From Inhella proteolytica (lineage in GTDB: Bacteria > Pseudomonadota > Gammaproteobacteria > Burkholderiales > Burkholderiaceae_C), in the NCBI RefSeq assembly GCF_016093275.1, contig NZ_JAEDAK010000008.1, positions 1-64,000 of the forward strand: a DNA stretch of 64,000 nt, in the 5' to 3' direction. How positions within the stretch are numbered: the first letter of the stretch is position 1; the number at the start of each line of letters is the position of its first letter. Made by a program: the position numbers and the translations under genes. The notes beneath the pieces were generated by a model, which saw only the letters and a list, made by a program, of their open reading frames with translations, was not told the DNA's origin and did not search any database. Positions 9,356-16,802 of the stretch are shown here, in pieces.

Positions 9356-9784
9356 TTACAGGAACTGCTCGTTGCCCACCATGCCCAGTTTCTTCAGGCC
9401 GATGCGCTGGGCCGTGGCCATCACATGCGCCACATGGCCGTAGTCCACCAGCTTGTGCGGCTTGATGTGGATTTCCGGCTGATCCGCATCTTGCGAGGCG
9501 GTGGTCATGCGCGCATCCAGCACGGCCCTTTCGATCTGCTCGCCGTTCCAGAACAGCGTGCCGTCGAAGTCGATGAAGATCTCGACGACCTTCGGCTCAA
9601 TCGGCGGCGTCGGGTTCTTGCTCGGCACCGGCATGTCGAGGTTCACGGCATGCAGCTGGATGGGGATGGTGATGATCAACATCACCAGCAGCACCAACAT
9701 CACGTCGATCAGCGGCGTGGTGTTGACGTCCATCATCACTTCTGGTTCGTCGCCACCCGAGCTGCTTCCAACATTCATTCCCAT
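9356..9784 (-). CDS. exbD: ExbD-family protein, second copy of the TonB operon
   Basis: A 142-residue protein. It has one transmembrane helix (about 25-45) containing TTPLIDVMLVLLVMLIIT with the proton-pathway Asp, then a periplasmic domain with KVVEIFIDFDGTLFWNGE. Its N-terminus MGMNVGSS and TPLIDVMLVLL closely match the neighbouring ExbD, so the two arose by tandem duplication. The periplasmic domains have diverged, which suggests different partners. Some Xanthomonas TonB operons also carry two exbD genes, only one being needed for iron uptake; whether that holds here is unknown. Confidence 0.9.
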   Translation of the reverse strand: MGMNVGSSSGGDEPEVMMDVNTTPLIDVMLVLLVMLIITIPIQLHAVNLDMPVPSKNPTPPIEPKVVEIFIDFDGTLFWNGEQIERAVLDARMTTASQDADQPEIHIKPHKLVDYGHVAHVMATAQRIGLKKLGMVGNEQFL

Positions 9785-9800
9785 AACTTCACTCCTGGCC

Positions 9801-10229
9801 TCAACCGCCGCGGGCCGGCGGCTCGGTGACGAAGCTCAGCTTCAGGATACCGATTTGCTGGCAGGCAAAGATGACCTTGCCGACCGCCTCGTAGCGCGTC
9901 TTTTCGTCGCCGCGGATGTGCACTTCGGGCTGAGGTTCCATCCTCGCGATGCCGCGCAGACGGTCCTTCAGATCGTCATTGCTCTTGATCAGAGCCGTGT
10001 TCCAGTACACGTCGCCGTCCTTCGTCACGGCCAGCTCGATGTTCTCGGGCTTGGTCTGACGAATGACGTTGGTTTCCTTTGGCAGGGACAAGGTCACCGA
10101 TTGGGTGACCACCGGCACGGTGATCAGGAAGATGATCAGCAGGACCAACATCACGTCCACGAGGGGCGTGGTGTTGATCGCCGAGACCACTTCGTCTTCG
10201 CCGCCGGAGCTTCCGACGTTCATCCCCAT
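9801..10229 (-). CDS. exbD: ExbD-family protein, first copy of the TonB operon
   Basis: A 142-residue membrane protein with MGMNVGSSGGEDE at the N-terminus, TTPLVDVMLVLLIIFLITVP as the single helix with its conserved Asp, and a C-terminal periplasmic domain with IRGDEKTRYEAVGKVIFACQ, the standard ExbD pattern. It lies 25 bases downstream of exbB and 16 bases upstream of the second exbD. Compared with the second copy, its periplasmic domain is closer to canonical ExbD, so it is the likelier partner for TonB energisation. Confidence 0.92.
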   Translation of the reverse strand: MGMNVGSSGGEDEVVSAINTTPLVDVMLVLLIIFLITVPVVTQSVTLSLPKETNVIRQTKPENIELAVTKDGDVYWNTALIKSNDDLKDRLRGIARMEPQPEVHIRGDEKTRYEAVGKVIFACQQIGILKLSFVTEPPARGG

Positions 10230-10254
10230 GATGGGTCTCCGGTTCGGAAGCGGA

Positions 10255-11100
10255 TCAGCGCTTCGAGATCTGACGGCTGCCCATCAGCACGCCGTGCAGA
10301 TCGGCGGCGAAGGCGCGCACTTGACCCATCACGGCCTTGTTGCGGTTGACCAGCCAGTTGTAGCCCAGCACGGCCGGCACGGCCACGCCCAGACCGATGG
10401 CGGTCATGATCAGCGCGGCGCCCACGGGGCCGGCCACCTTGTCGATCGAAGCCTGGCCGGCGACACCGATGGCGGTCAGGGCTTGCAGGATGCCCCACAC
10501 GGTACCGAACAGGCCGATGAAGGGGCTGGTCGAACCGACGGTGGCCAGGAAGCCCAGGCCGCCTTGCAGCTTGGCGTTCACTTCGCTCACGGCGCGGTCC
10601 ACGTTCATCGTGACCCAGGTGTTGCGATCGATGTTCTCGGTCAGCGCACCTTCGTGGTGCTCACTGGCTTCCACAGCGGTCTGAGCGATGAATCGGAAGG
10701 CGCTGCCTTCGTTCAGGGTCTTGACGCCATCGGCGAGCGACGACTTCTTGAAGAAGTTGGCACGAACTTCCTTGGCCTCGGCACCAATCTTGTGGGTGTC
10801 CCACAGCTTGGTGAACATGATGAACCAGGAACCAGCCGACATGATCACCAGCAGGGCCAGCACGGCCTTGTCCACGATGTCACCGTGGGTCACCAGAGCC
10901 ATCAGGCCGTAGGGGTTCTCCCCAGCTTCCTTGGCAGCAGCAGGCGCAGCGGCGGGAGCAGGCGCTTCAGCCGGAGCAGCAGTCGCGGCTTCGGTCGTGG
11001 CGGCCGGCGCCGAGGCGGCGTCTTGGGCGAAAGCGGGGGCGGCAACCAGGCTCGCAGCAACAGCGAGAGCCGCGAACAGGGCAGAGAAACGAGAAAGCAT
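10255..11100 (-). CDS. exbB: ExbB proton-channel protein with periplasmic N-terminal extension
   Basis: A 281-residue protein. Residues 1-25 are a cleavable-type signal peptide ending APAFAQ, followed by an Ala/Pro/Glu-rich stretch to about residue 60. Then come the three ExbB transmembrane segments, with NTWVTMNVDRAVSEVNAKL, the GSTSPFIGLFGTVWGI block and IGLGVAVPAVLGYNWLV. It converts proton flow into work on TonB. The signal peptide with a low-complexity periplasmic tail marks the long ExbB subtype, unlike the short ExbB-like protein at 3.3 kb. Confidence 0.93.
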   Translation of the reverse strand: MLSRFSALFAALAVAASLVAAPAFAQDAASAPAATTEAATAAPAEAPAPAAAPAAAKEAGENPYGLMALVTHGDIVDKAVLALLVIMSAGSWFIMFTKLWDTHKIGAEAKEVRANFFKKSSLADGVKTLNEGSAFRFIAQTAVEASEHHEGALTENIDRNTWVTMNVDRAVSEVNAKLQGGLGFLATVGSTSPFIGLFGTVWGILQALTAIGVAGQASIDKVAGPVGAALIMTAIGLGVAVPAVLGYNWLVNRNKAVMGQVRAFAADLHGVLMGSRQISKR

Positions 11101-11195
11101 GGAGTGAACTCCTACGTACGAAATCTAGATTGCGGCGTTGTGCCTAGAGGGCGGGCGCCCAGCTTGGGCGCCCGAGACTGCAGCGGTCTGGCCGC

Positions 11196-11840
11196 TTATT
11201 CGATCTTGAACACGAATTCCTGTTCAAACACACCGTCCGTCGTGCACTTGTATTCGCGCACGGCGTTTTCGATGGCGGTGATCAACTGGCGTTGGGCGCG
11301 TCGGTCAGGCACGCCGCGCTTGACAGCGACCTCAACGGCGACCACCCGACCGCCCTTGACGGTGCCGAGCACCTTGTACTCCGCCACACCCTCGTAGTTG
11401 ATGCCCGGCATTTCCGGCTTGACGAGCGTGGGGCACAGCATGCCGGCCGACACCTTCCCAGTCGGAACTGGTGCCGCAGGGGGCGCCTGAACCGGCGCGG
11501 GCGGGGGCGCCGGGCGCACATCAACGGCAGGGGCCGGCGTCGTGTTCTGCACCACCGGCGCATTGGGCGGCGGCGGGGCTTGAACTTGAATTTCCGGCAA
11601 CGGCACGAAGGGCGGCGGAGGCGCCTTCAAATCCGGGGGCGGCGGAACAATTTTCTCGGGCTCAGGAGGGGGCGGCTTGACCTCCTCAATGACCTTGGTC
11701 TCGATCGGGCCCTTGACAGCCTCGACCACCTTGCGCGCCAAGCCCGATGCCAGCGCCCAGATCATCAGCACGTGCAGCAAGATCACGATGCCGAAGCTGG
11801 TCATGCGCGAACCGGCCTGGTTCTCCTGCGCAAAATTCAT
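11196..11840 (-). CDS. tonB: Energy transducer TonB
   Basis: A 214-residue protein with a short cytoplasmic start, one membrane anchor (about 14-34, GIVILLHVLMIWALASGLA), then a long Pro-rich periplasmic spacer (EVKPPPPEPEKIVPPPP and repeats of APPPP). The C-terminal TonB fold of about 80 residues includes GVAEYKVLGTVKGG and the Arg-rich RRAQRQLITAIENAV. It transmits energy from ExbB/ExbD to outer-membrane receptors. The start at 11840 has GAAGGAG just upstream. It heads the tonB-exbB-exbD-exbD-TPR operon and probably serves the receptor at 16.8-19.3 kb, though no direct evidence for that pairing is in the sequence. Confidence 0.93.
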   Translation of the reverse strand: MNFAQENQAGSRMTSFGIVILLHVLMIWALASGLARKVVEAVKGPIETKVIEEVKPPPPEPEKIVPPPPDLKAPPPPFVPLPEIQVQAPPPPNAPVVQNTTPAPAVDVRPAPPPAPVQAPPAAPVPTGKVSAGMLCPTLVKPEMPGINYEGVAEYKVLGTVKGGRVVAVEVAVKRGVPDRRAQRQLITAIENAVREYKCTTDGVFEQEFVFKIE

Positions 11841-12423
11841 GCGCGCTCCTTCAAACCTGCAAACAGACGCCCGCAGACGCCAAAAGCCAGGCTCGGGTCC
11901 GGCTGCCGCCAGCACCCTCACCTACCGACTCAGCGCCTTTTCAAGCGCAAAGACTGCGACGAACGCAGCAAAGCCGCTGAACAACGTCGCAAAGCCGGGC
12001 ATCATAGGTGACAACCCAATACAGTCTTTAAGGGTTAGCCAGAACCCATACCAAATGCACGTGCGCCACCCAGCGCCGCACCAGAAGCTTCGCAACCTAC
12101 GGAGGACAGAGCAAACAGAGCGGCGCAATGTCGCCAGGAGCGAAGTTGCAACGCCGCAGGAGCCCCTGGGTTCGAATACCAGCGTAAGACCAACCCGCAT
12201 CGGTTTGCGGTGACAAGTGCCCGACGAATCAGACGGCCAGCCGTCTGCAGCCTAACCCCCTACAGCAATGCCCACCCTGCTGCGCTGACTCGGCTGTGAC
12301 CGGTACCCGTGACACGTCATGACCAACCAGCCGATCTCCACAACCGGTTGAACCACGGAGCAATGCTGGAGACACGGCTCCATATACTGGTCGGCTTTGC
12401 CAGTACATGATATGGAGACGCAA
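11841..12423. other. Divergent intergenic region between tonB and the S9 peptidase
   Basis: About 580 bases without a convincing gene, less GC-rich than its surroundings. It must hold the tonB promoter (minus) and the peptidase promoter (plus). For tonB, TATGAT at 12006-12001 (minus) is a fair -10 box, but the hexamers 17-19 bases upstream fit poorly. For the peptidase, TATACT at 12383-12388 lies 36 bases before the start codon, again with a weak -35. Short open frames here (for example 11922-12200 minus) have no ribosome site or recognisable family. No strong terminator or riboswitch fold was seen. Confidence 0.4.
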
Positions 12424-14445
12424 ATGTCTGTTGTGTCGCGCGCACTCTGCGGAGTCGCATTTGGCCTCGTGGCGCTGCTAGGTGGGCACCATGCGATGGC
12501 GGCAAGCAAGCCGGCCGAAATTCCCGTAGAGGACTTCTTCAGGGTGCCTGCCATCTTGCGGCCCGCACTTTCCCCGGACGGGAAGCGCATCGCCATGCTG
12601 GTACCGACCACCGAGGGTCGCAAAGGCTTGGCCATCGCTCGCGTCGAGACGCCGAAGAAGTTCGTCGGGATCGCCCAGTTCAGTGATGCAGATGTTGGGT
12701 CTGTCCAGTGGGTCAACAACGAGCGCCTGGTCTTCTCTGCCGCGCAGATGGACGCCGCAGTCGCGGACCGCCTGGACGGCGGCCTCTATGCGATCAATGC
12801 GGATGGCACGGAGTACAAGTGGCTGATTGAGCGAGGCTACGCGACCCATACGGTAGGCGCCACTTCAGGTACCAAGCCACTGCCCAACCGGTTCCGGCTG
12901 CATTCACTAACCCGTGACGGCAGCGATGACGTTCTCGTCCAGCAGTTCTACGAGTTCTCAGGCGACCAGAATGTGGATCCGACCTCTCGCCTGGTAAGAC
13001 TGAATACCAAGGACATGACCTACAAGGTCTTGCCGGCGGGCGACGTGCCGCCCTCGACCATCGAGTGGCTGGCAGACACCAAGGGGATGCCGGCCATTGC
13101 CATCAGCACCAGCCGAAAGTCCGAAATGGCAGTGAATTGGCGCAGCTGGAAGGGCGGATGGGAAGAACTGGCGCGCTTCGACATCTTTGATCGCAGCGAG
13201 AACCGCATTGACCCGGTGGCTGTCGACTATGACGGCACGCTGCTGGTACTGGCCTACTCGGGCAATGCTGAACAGACCAAGGCGCTGTATCGCTACAACC
13301 CCACCACGCGCCAGCGCGCTGCACAGCCGCTGGTCACCATCGCGGGCTTCGACTTTGATGGCGCGCCCATCTTCGATCGCGCAAGCAAGAAGCTGCTTGG
13401 CTTCCAGTTCCTGGCCGAGACCGCCGGCCAAGTCTGGCTTGACGCTGATATGAAGGCTCTGCAAGCCGCCGTCGACAAGTTGCTACCGAACACCAACAAC
13501 TTGATCCAGTGCACGGTAGCCTGCACCAGTGCGGAACATCACATCGTGACCGCCGCCTCGGATCGCCAGCCCCCGACCTATTTTCTGTATGAGCGTGCCA
13601 GCAACAAGTTGACTTTCCTGGGCGCCACCTACCCTTGGCTGGACTCGCGCTTGTTGGCCACACAGGAATACCTGCGCATCAAGGCTCGTGACGGCATGGA
13701 ATTGCCGCTCTACTACACGAAGCCCCAAGGCAAGGGCCCCTTCCCCACCGTGGCGCTTGTCCATGGCGGTCCGTTCGTACGCGGGCACCAATGGGGCTTC
13801 TCTCCGGAAGCGCAATTCCTGGCCTCACGCGGATACCTGGTCCTGGAAGTCGACTTCCGCGGCAGCGAGGGCTACGGCGACCGGCACCAACGTGCCGGCT
13901 GGAAGCAATGGGGCCTGGCAATGCAGGACGACGTGACTGACGCCGTACGCTGGGCGATTGGCCAAGGCTTGGCAGATGCCAAGCGCATTGCGATCGCGGG
14001 CGCCAGCTACGGCGGCTACGCCACCATGATGGGATTGGTGAAGGAGCCCGAACTCTTCAAGGCTGGCATCAACTGGGTTGGCGTGACCGACATTGAGCTG
14101 ATGTACGAAGTTGGCTGGAGCGACTTCATGGGCGGCAAGTGGATGCGCTACGGCATGCCGAAGATGGTGGGCGATCCGACGGCGGATGCAGCGCAGTTGG
14201 CCAGTACCTCGCCATTGAAGCGCGCCGCCGAGATCAAGCAGCCGGTCTTGATGGCATACGGGGAGATGGACTCCCGCGTACCGCTGCCTCACGGCAAAAA
14301 GATGCTGGATGCGCTGAAGAAGGCCGGCAACCAGGACGTTGAACTTATCGTCTACGAGGGCGAAGGCCACGGCTTCGGTCTCGCCAAGAACCGCTTCGAC
14401 TTCTATCGGCGCATGGAAACCTTCCTCGCCAAACATCTAAACTAA
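12424..14445 (+). CDS. Secreted S9-family (prolyl oligopeptidase-like) peptidase
   Basis: A 673-residue serine peptidase. It has a signal peptide (residues 1-27, cleavage after AMAA), an N-terminal beta-propeller (about 35-400) starting FFRVPAILRPALSPDGKRIAML, and a C-terminal alpha/beta-hydrolase domain. The catalytic triad is complete: Ser528 in GASYGGYA, Asp616 in GEMDSRVP and His649 in GEGHGFG. S9 enzymes of this type (acylaminoacyl- or dipeptidyl-peptidase-like) cleave short peptides, since the propeller excludes folded proteins. It lies beside the TonB operon and followed by the Asp/Asn hydroxylase and receptor, which suggests processing of peptides imported by that receptor. The ATG at 12424 has GGAG eight bases upstream; ATG and TTG codons up to nine codons earlier are less well placed. 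Confidence 0.9.
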   Translation: MSVVSRALCGVAFGLVALLGGHHAMAASKPAEIPVEDFFRVPAILRPALSPDGKRIAMLVPTTEGRKGLAIARVETPKKFVGIAQFSDADVGSVQWVNNERLVFSAAQMDAAVADRLDGGLYAINADGTEYKWLIERGYATHTVGATSGTKPLPNRFRLHSLTRDGSDDVLVQQFYEFSGDQNVDPTSRLVRLNTKDMTYKVLPAGDVPPSTIEWLADTKGMPAIAISTSRKSEMAVNWRSWKGGWEELARFDIFDRSENRIDPVAVDYDGTLLVLAYSGNAEQTKALYRYNPTTRQRAAQPLVTIAGFDFDGAPIFDRASKKLLGFQFLAETAGQVWLDADMKALQAAVDKLLPNTNNLIQCTVACTSAEHHIVTAASDRQPPTYFLYERASNKLTFLGATYPWLDSRLLATQEYLRIKARDGMELPLYYTKPQGKGPFPTVALVHGGPFVRGHQWGFSPEAQFLASRGYLVLEVDFRGSEGYGDRHQRAGWKQWGLAMQDDVTDAVRWAIGQGLADAKRIAIAGASYGGYATMMGLVKEPELFKAGINWVGVTDIELMYEVGWSDFMGGKWMRYGMPKMVGDPTADAAQLASTSPLKRAAEIKQPVLMAYGEMDSRVPLPHGKKMLDALKKAGNQDVELIVYEGEGHGFGLAKNRFDFYRRMETFLAKHLN

Positions 14446-14477
14446 AACGCTGTTGACGACCACTGGTCGCAGATTCG

Positions 14478-14511
14478 GCGCCAACCCGCACCCGCGCGTT
14501 GGCGCTTTTTT
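14478..14511 (+). terminator. Rho-independent terminator after the S9 peptidase
   Basis: A perfect 8-bp stem (14478-14485 with 14498-14505), 12-base GC-rich loop and six T residues (14506-14511). It separates the peptidase from the coiled-coil gene 30 bases further on. Confidence 0.85.
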
Positions 14512-14540
14512 CATTCCCCCTCACAGCCCCACGCCGCCCC

Positions 14541-15212
14541 ATGAAGAACCCTATCGCATCCAGCCTTCTTCTCGCTTCGCTCCTGGTCACCCTGCCCAGC
14601 CACGCCGAGAACAAGAAGGCCGCACCTGCACCCGCACCCAAGGCCGAAAAGAAGATGACGCGCGAGGAACTGCGCGCCTGCATGACGCTGCAAGCCGATG
14701 CGAACGCGCTGCACGCGGACCTTGAAGCACGCAAGGCGACGCTCAAGACGGAGAAGGACCAAATTGCCCAGGAAGCAGAGGCCCTCAAGCCCAGCAAAGC
14801 GGCCCTGGACGAGCATGTGACCCGCCTGAAGGATTGGCAGGCCAGGATGAAAGAGATGCAGACTCAAATTGAGAGTTGGAACACCCGCCGCGCTGAACTA
14901 GAAGAACAGAAGCCGCGCAATCTCGATCGGCGTCGCCTCGAGATGAGCGACGAGCAAAAGGCCCTGAATAAGAAACAAGCTGCACTGGTGTCAGAGCGCG
15001 ATGCATTGGTGAAGGCTTACGAAGATGCCGTGGCCGCTTACAACGAGCGCGCCCAAAAGCAGCAGGCAATGGCAGTCGAGTGGAACAAGCGAAACGACGC
15101 GGCCGCCAATGACGCCGATCGGCTGTTCGAGATGCGCCAGGACTATGCAGCGGACTGTGCCAAGCGCAAGTACAACGAAGAAGACGAGATCGCAATCAAG
15201 CGAGGCAAGTGA
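14541..15212 (+). CDS. Secreted coiled-coil protein of unknown function
   Basis: A 223-residue protein with a signal peptide (MKNPIASSLLLASLLVTLPSHA, cut before ENK), a short Ala/Pro/Lys linker, then about 170 residues of heptad-rich helix (repeated Glu/Lys/Gln/Ala with Leu, such as LHADLEARKATLKTEKDQIA). Two Cys are present, in ELRACMTLQ and YAADCAKRK, one at each end of the helical region; they could form a disulfide joining the ends of a hairpin. No family was recognised. Its stop codon overlaps the hydroxylase start (TGATG), so the two are translationally coupled and may act together, although one is predicted to be periplasmic and the other cytoplasmic. Confidence 0.75.
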   Translation: MKNPIASSLLLASLLVTLPSHAENKKAAPAPAPKAEKKMTREELRACMTLQADANALHADLEARKATLKTEKDQIAQEAEALKPSKAALDEHVTRLKDWQARMKEMQTQIESWNTRRAELEEQKPRNLDRRRLEMSDEQKALNKKQAALVSERDALVKAYEDAVAAYNERAQKQQAMAVEWNKRNDAAANDADRLFEMRQDYAADCAKRKYNEEDEIAIKRGK

Positions 15213-16525
15213 TGACGGCTCCCACTGCCACGCGCGACTGGGGCGACAAGCTGATGGCCGCCCAAGTCGCACTACGACGCGGAGAGTTCAGCCGGGCCCT
15301 GCCTCTGCTTGAAAGCATCGCGGCACTAGATCCGCTGGCCTTCGAACCCCGCTACCTGCTGGCTGTTGCATTGCAGCAGGCAGGCCAGGTTGAGCGCGCC
15401 TTGATCTGGCTGCGAGAAGCAATCGCCCTTGAGCCCGCGCATGCGGAACTCAACTTGCGTCTGGCCGAATCACTTGCCCAGCGCTCGAAGTTCGACGAAG
15501 CGGCGCTGGTGCTGCAAGCGTTCTTGAAGCGAGCACCTGATCATGCGGTGGCATGGCTCACGCTCGCGCAAATTTTGGACGCAGCCGGGCAGGAGGATGC
15601 AGCAACGCGCGCTGGCTGGCAGGCCATCCGCACCGCCCAAGCCAAGGGCCAGTGGGTCAGCGCCGAAACCACGCCACCGAGTTGGCACAACCTTGTGCGC
15701 AGTTGGTTGGCGCGGGTCGATGGCGTACGTCGGCAATGGCTGATGGATGTCTTGGACTCGCAGGTACAGACCTATGGCCGCGCCGAGATGCAGCGCTTCT
15801 CCGACTGCATCCACCACTACCTGGGCGAAGCTCCGCACCTGGGGCCCAGTGATCCGCACCAACGTCCAAAGTTCTTGTACTTCCCACACCTGCCGGCAGG
15901 TCCCTATCACGATCCTGCATTGCAGCCGTGGAGCGGGCAGTTGGTCGAGGCATGGAAGGACCTGCGCGATGAAGCGCTACGCCTACGCGAGGAAGATGAG
16001 GCATCCTTTGAGGACTTCCTCGGGCTGTCCGCAGACTCGGACAAGTCCGCCTATATTGGCGGCACGGGAGAGCAACCGGCCTGGGACGCCTTCTTTTTCT
16101 ATCGCCACGGTCAGCGCTTTGACGCCAATCACCAGCGCGCCCCAAGGACCAGTGCACTCCTTGATTCCATCGAGCTTTGCCGTGTACCCGGACAGGCACC
16201 AGAAATTTGCTTCTCAGTCCTCACGCCAGGCTCGCACATCCTGCCGCACTACGGAACCACGAACACGCGCTTGGTCTACCACCTGCCATTGATCGTTCCC
16301 GCAGATTGCGCGCTAAACATCATTGGGCATGGTGAGCATGCTTGGCAGGAGGGGCAGCCCATGATGTTCGACGACACATTCAGGCACGAAGCCTGGAACC
16401 GCTCGGGCCAGACGCGCATCGTGCTGCTAATGGACTGCTGGAACCCCCACCTGACAGTGCCCGAGCGCAGCGCAGTCCTCGCTTTGGTCGGGCGCATCTC
16501 GGCACTTGAGGAGCCGCCGCTCTAG
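15212..16525 (+). CDS. TPR-containing aspartyl/asparaginyl beta-hydroxylase family protein
   Basis: A 437-residue protein. Residues 10-150 form TPR-like helical repeats (GEFSRALPLLESIAALDP, GQVERALIWLREAIALEP, SKFDEAALVLQAFLKRAP, GQEDAATRAGWQAIR). The C-terminal 200 residues carry the Asp/Asn beta-hydroxylase fold with SHILPHYGTTNTRLVYHLPL and MMFDDTFRHEAWNRS. In this 2-oxoglutarate/iron family two His residues (in PHYG and RHEAWN) bind the metal and an Arg binds 2-oxoglutarate. Its target may be an Asp or Asn side chain of a peptide or protein; the TPR part probably recruits it. No signal peptide is visible. Position between a coiled-coil secreted protein and a TonB-dependent receptor links it to the uptake locus. 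Confidence 0.88.
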   Translation: MTAPTATRDWGDKLMAAQVALRRGEFSRALPLLESIAALDPLAFEPRYLLAVALQQAGQVERALIWLREAIALEPAHAELNLRLAESLAQRSKFDEAALVLQAFLKRAPDHAVAWLTLAQILDAAGQEDAATRAGWQAIRTAQAKGQWVSAETTPPSWHNLVRSWLARVDGVRRQWLMDVLDSQVQTYGRAEMQRFSDCIHHYLGEAPHLGPSDPHQRPKFLYFPHLPAGPYHDPALQPWSGQLVEAWKDLRDEALRLREEDEASFEDFLGLSADSDKSAYIGGTGEQPAWDAFFFYRHGQRFDANHQRAPRTSALLDSIELCRVPGQAPEICFSVLTPGSHILPHYGTTNTRLVYHLPLIVPADCALNIIGHGEHAWQEGQPMMFDDTFRHEAWNRSGQTRIVLLMDCWNPHLTVPERSAVLALVGRISALEEPPL

Positions 16526-16724
16526 GACGAACGAAGAAGTTCGAAGCGGAAGGCAGACGGAACAAGGGCGCAGCAACAAGTTCGCGCGCGGCTCGTTGGC
16601 TGAGGACGAACTCGGCGCCCTAGCTTGATCGTGAGCAACAGCGCGGATCGATCAGAGTCGCAGCATTTGCGATCCAGGGCGCGCGACCTACCCTGATCGT
16701 TCGCATGCCGGTAACGCTGGCGAC

Positions 16725-16782
16725 AAAAAAAGGGGGCCGAAGCCCCCTCTTTCAGACAGGCAGGGACTGAAGTCCCTGCCTG
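16725..16782 (-). terminator. Terminator and second hairpin downstream of the TonB receptor
   Basis: Two adjacent perfect inverted repeats. On the minus strand the first (16782-16757) is a 12-bp arm pair with almost no loop. The second is a 7-bp GC stem (16748-16742 with 16737-16731) with a CGAA-type loop, followed by a run of T residues. The second is a standard terminator for the receptor gene; the first may protect the mRNA 3' end or form a fallback hairpin. Confidence 0.8.
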
Positions 16783-16802
16783 GATTCGCCTCGGTTCCCC
16801 GA

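Noticed and set aside
7363-9465. A 700-codon plus-strand frame covering the TPR gene
   Set aside because: It crosses a strong bidirectional terminator and several genes and has no recognisable domain; typical of high-GC third-position shadows.
11922-12200. A 92-codon minus-strand frame with a hydrophobic C-terminus, upstream of tonB
   Set aside because: No ribosome site and atypical composition; the hydrophobic stretch is short and could be chance in a promoter region.
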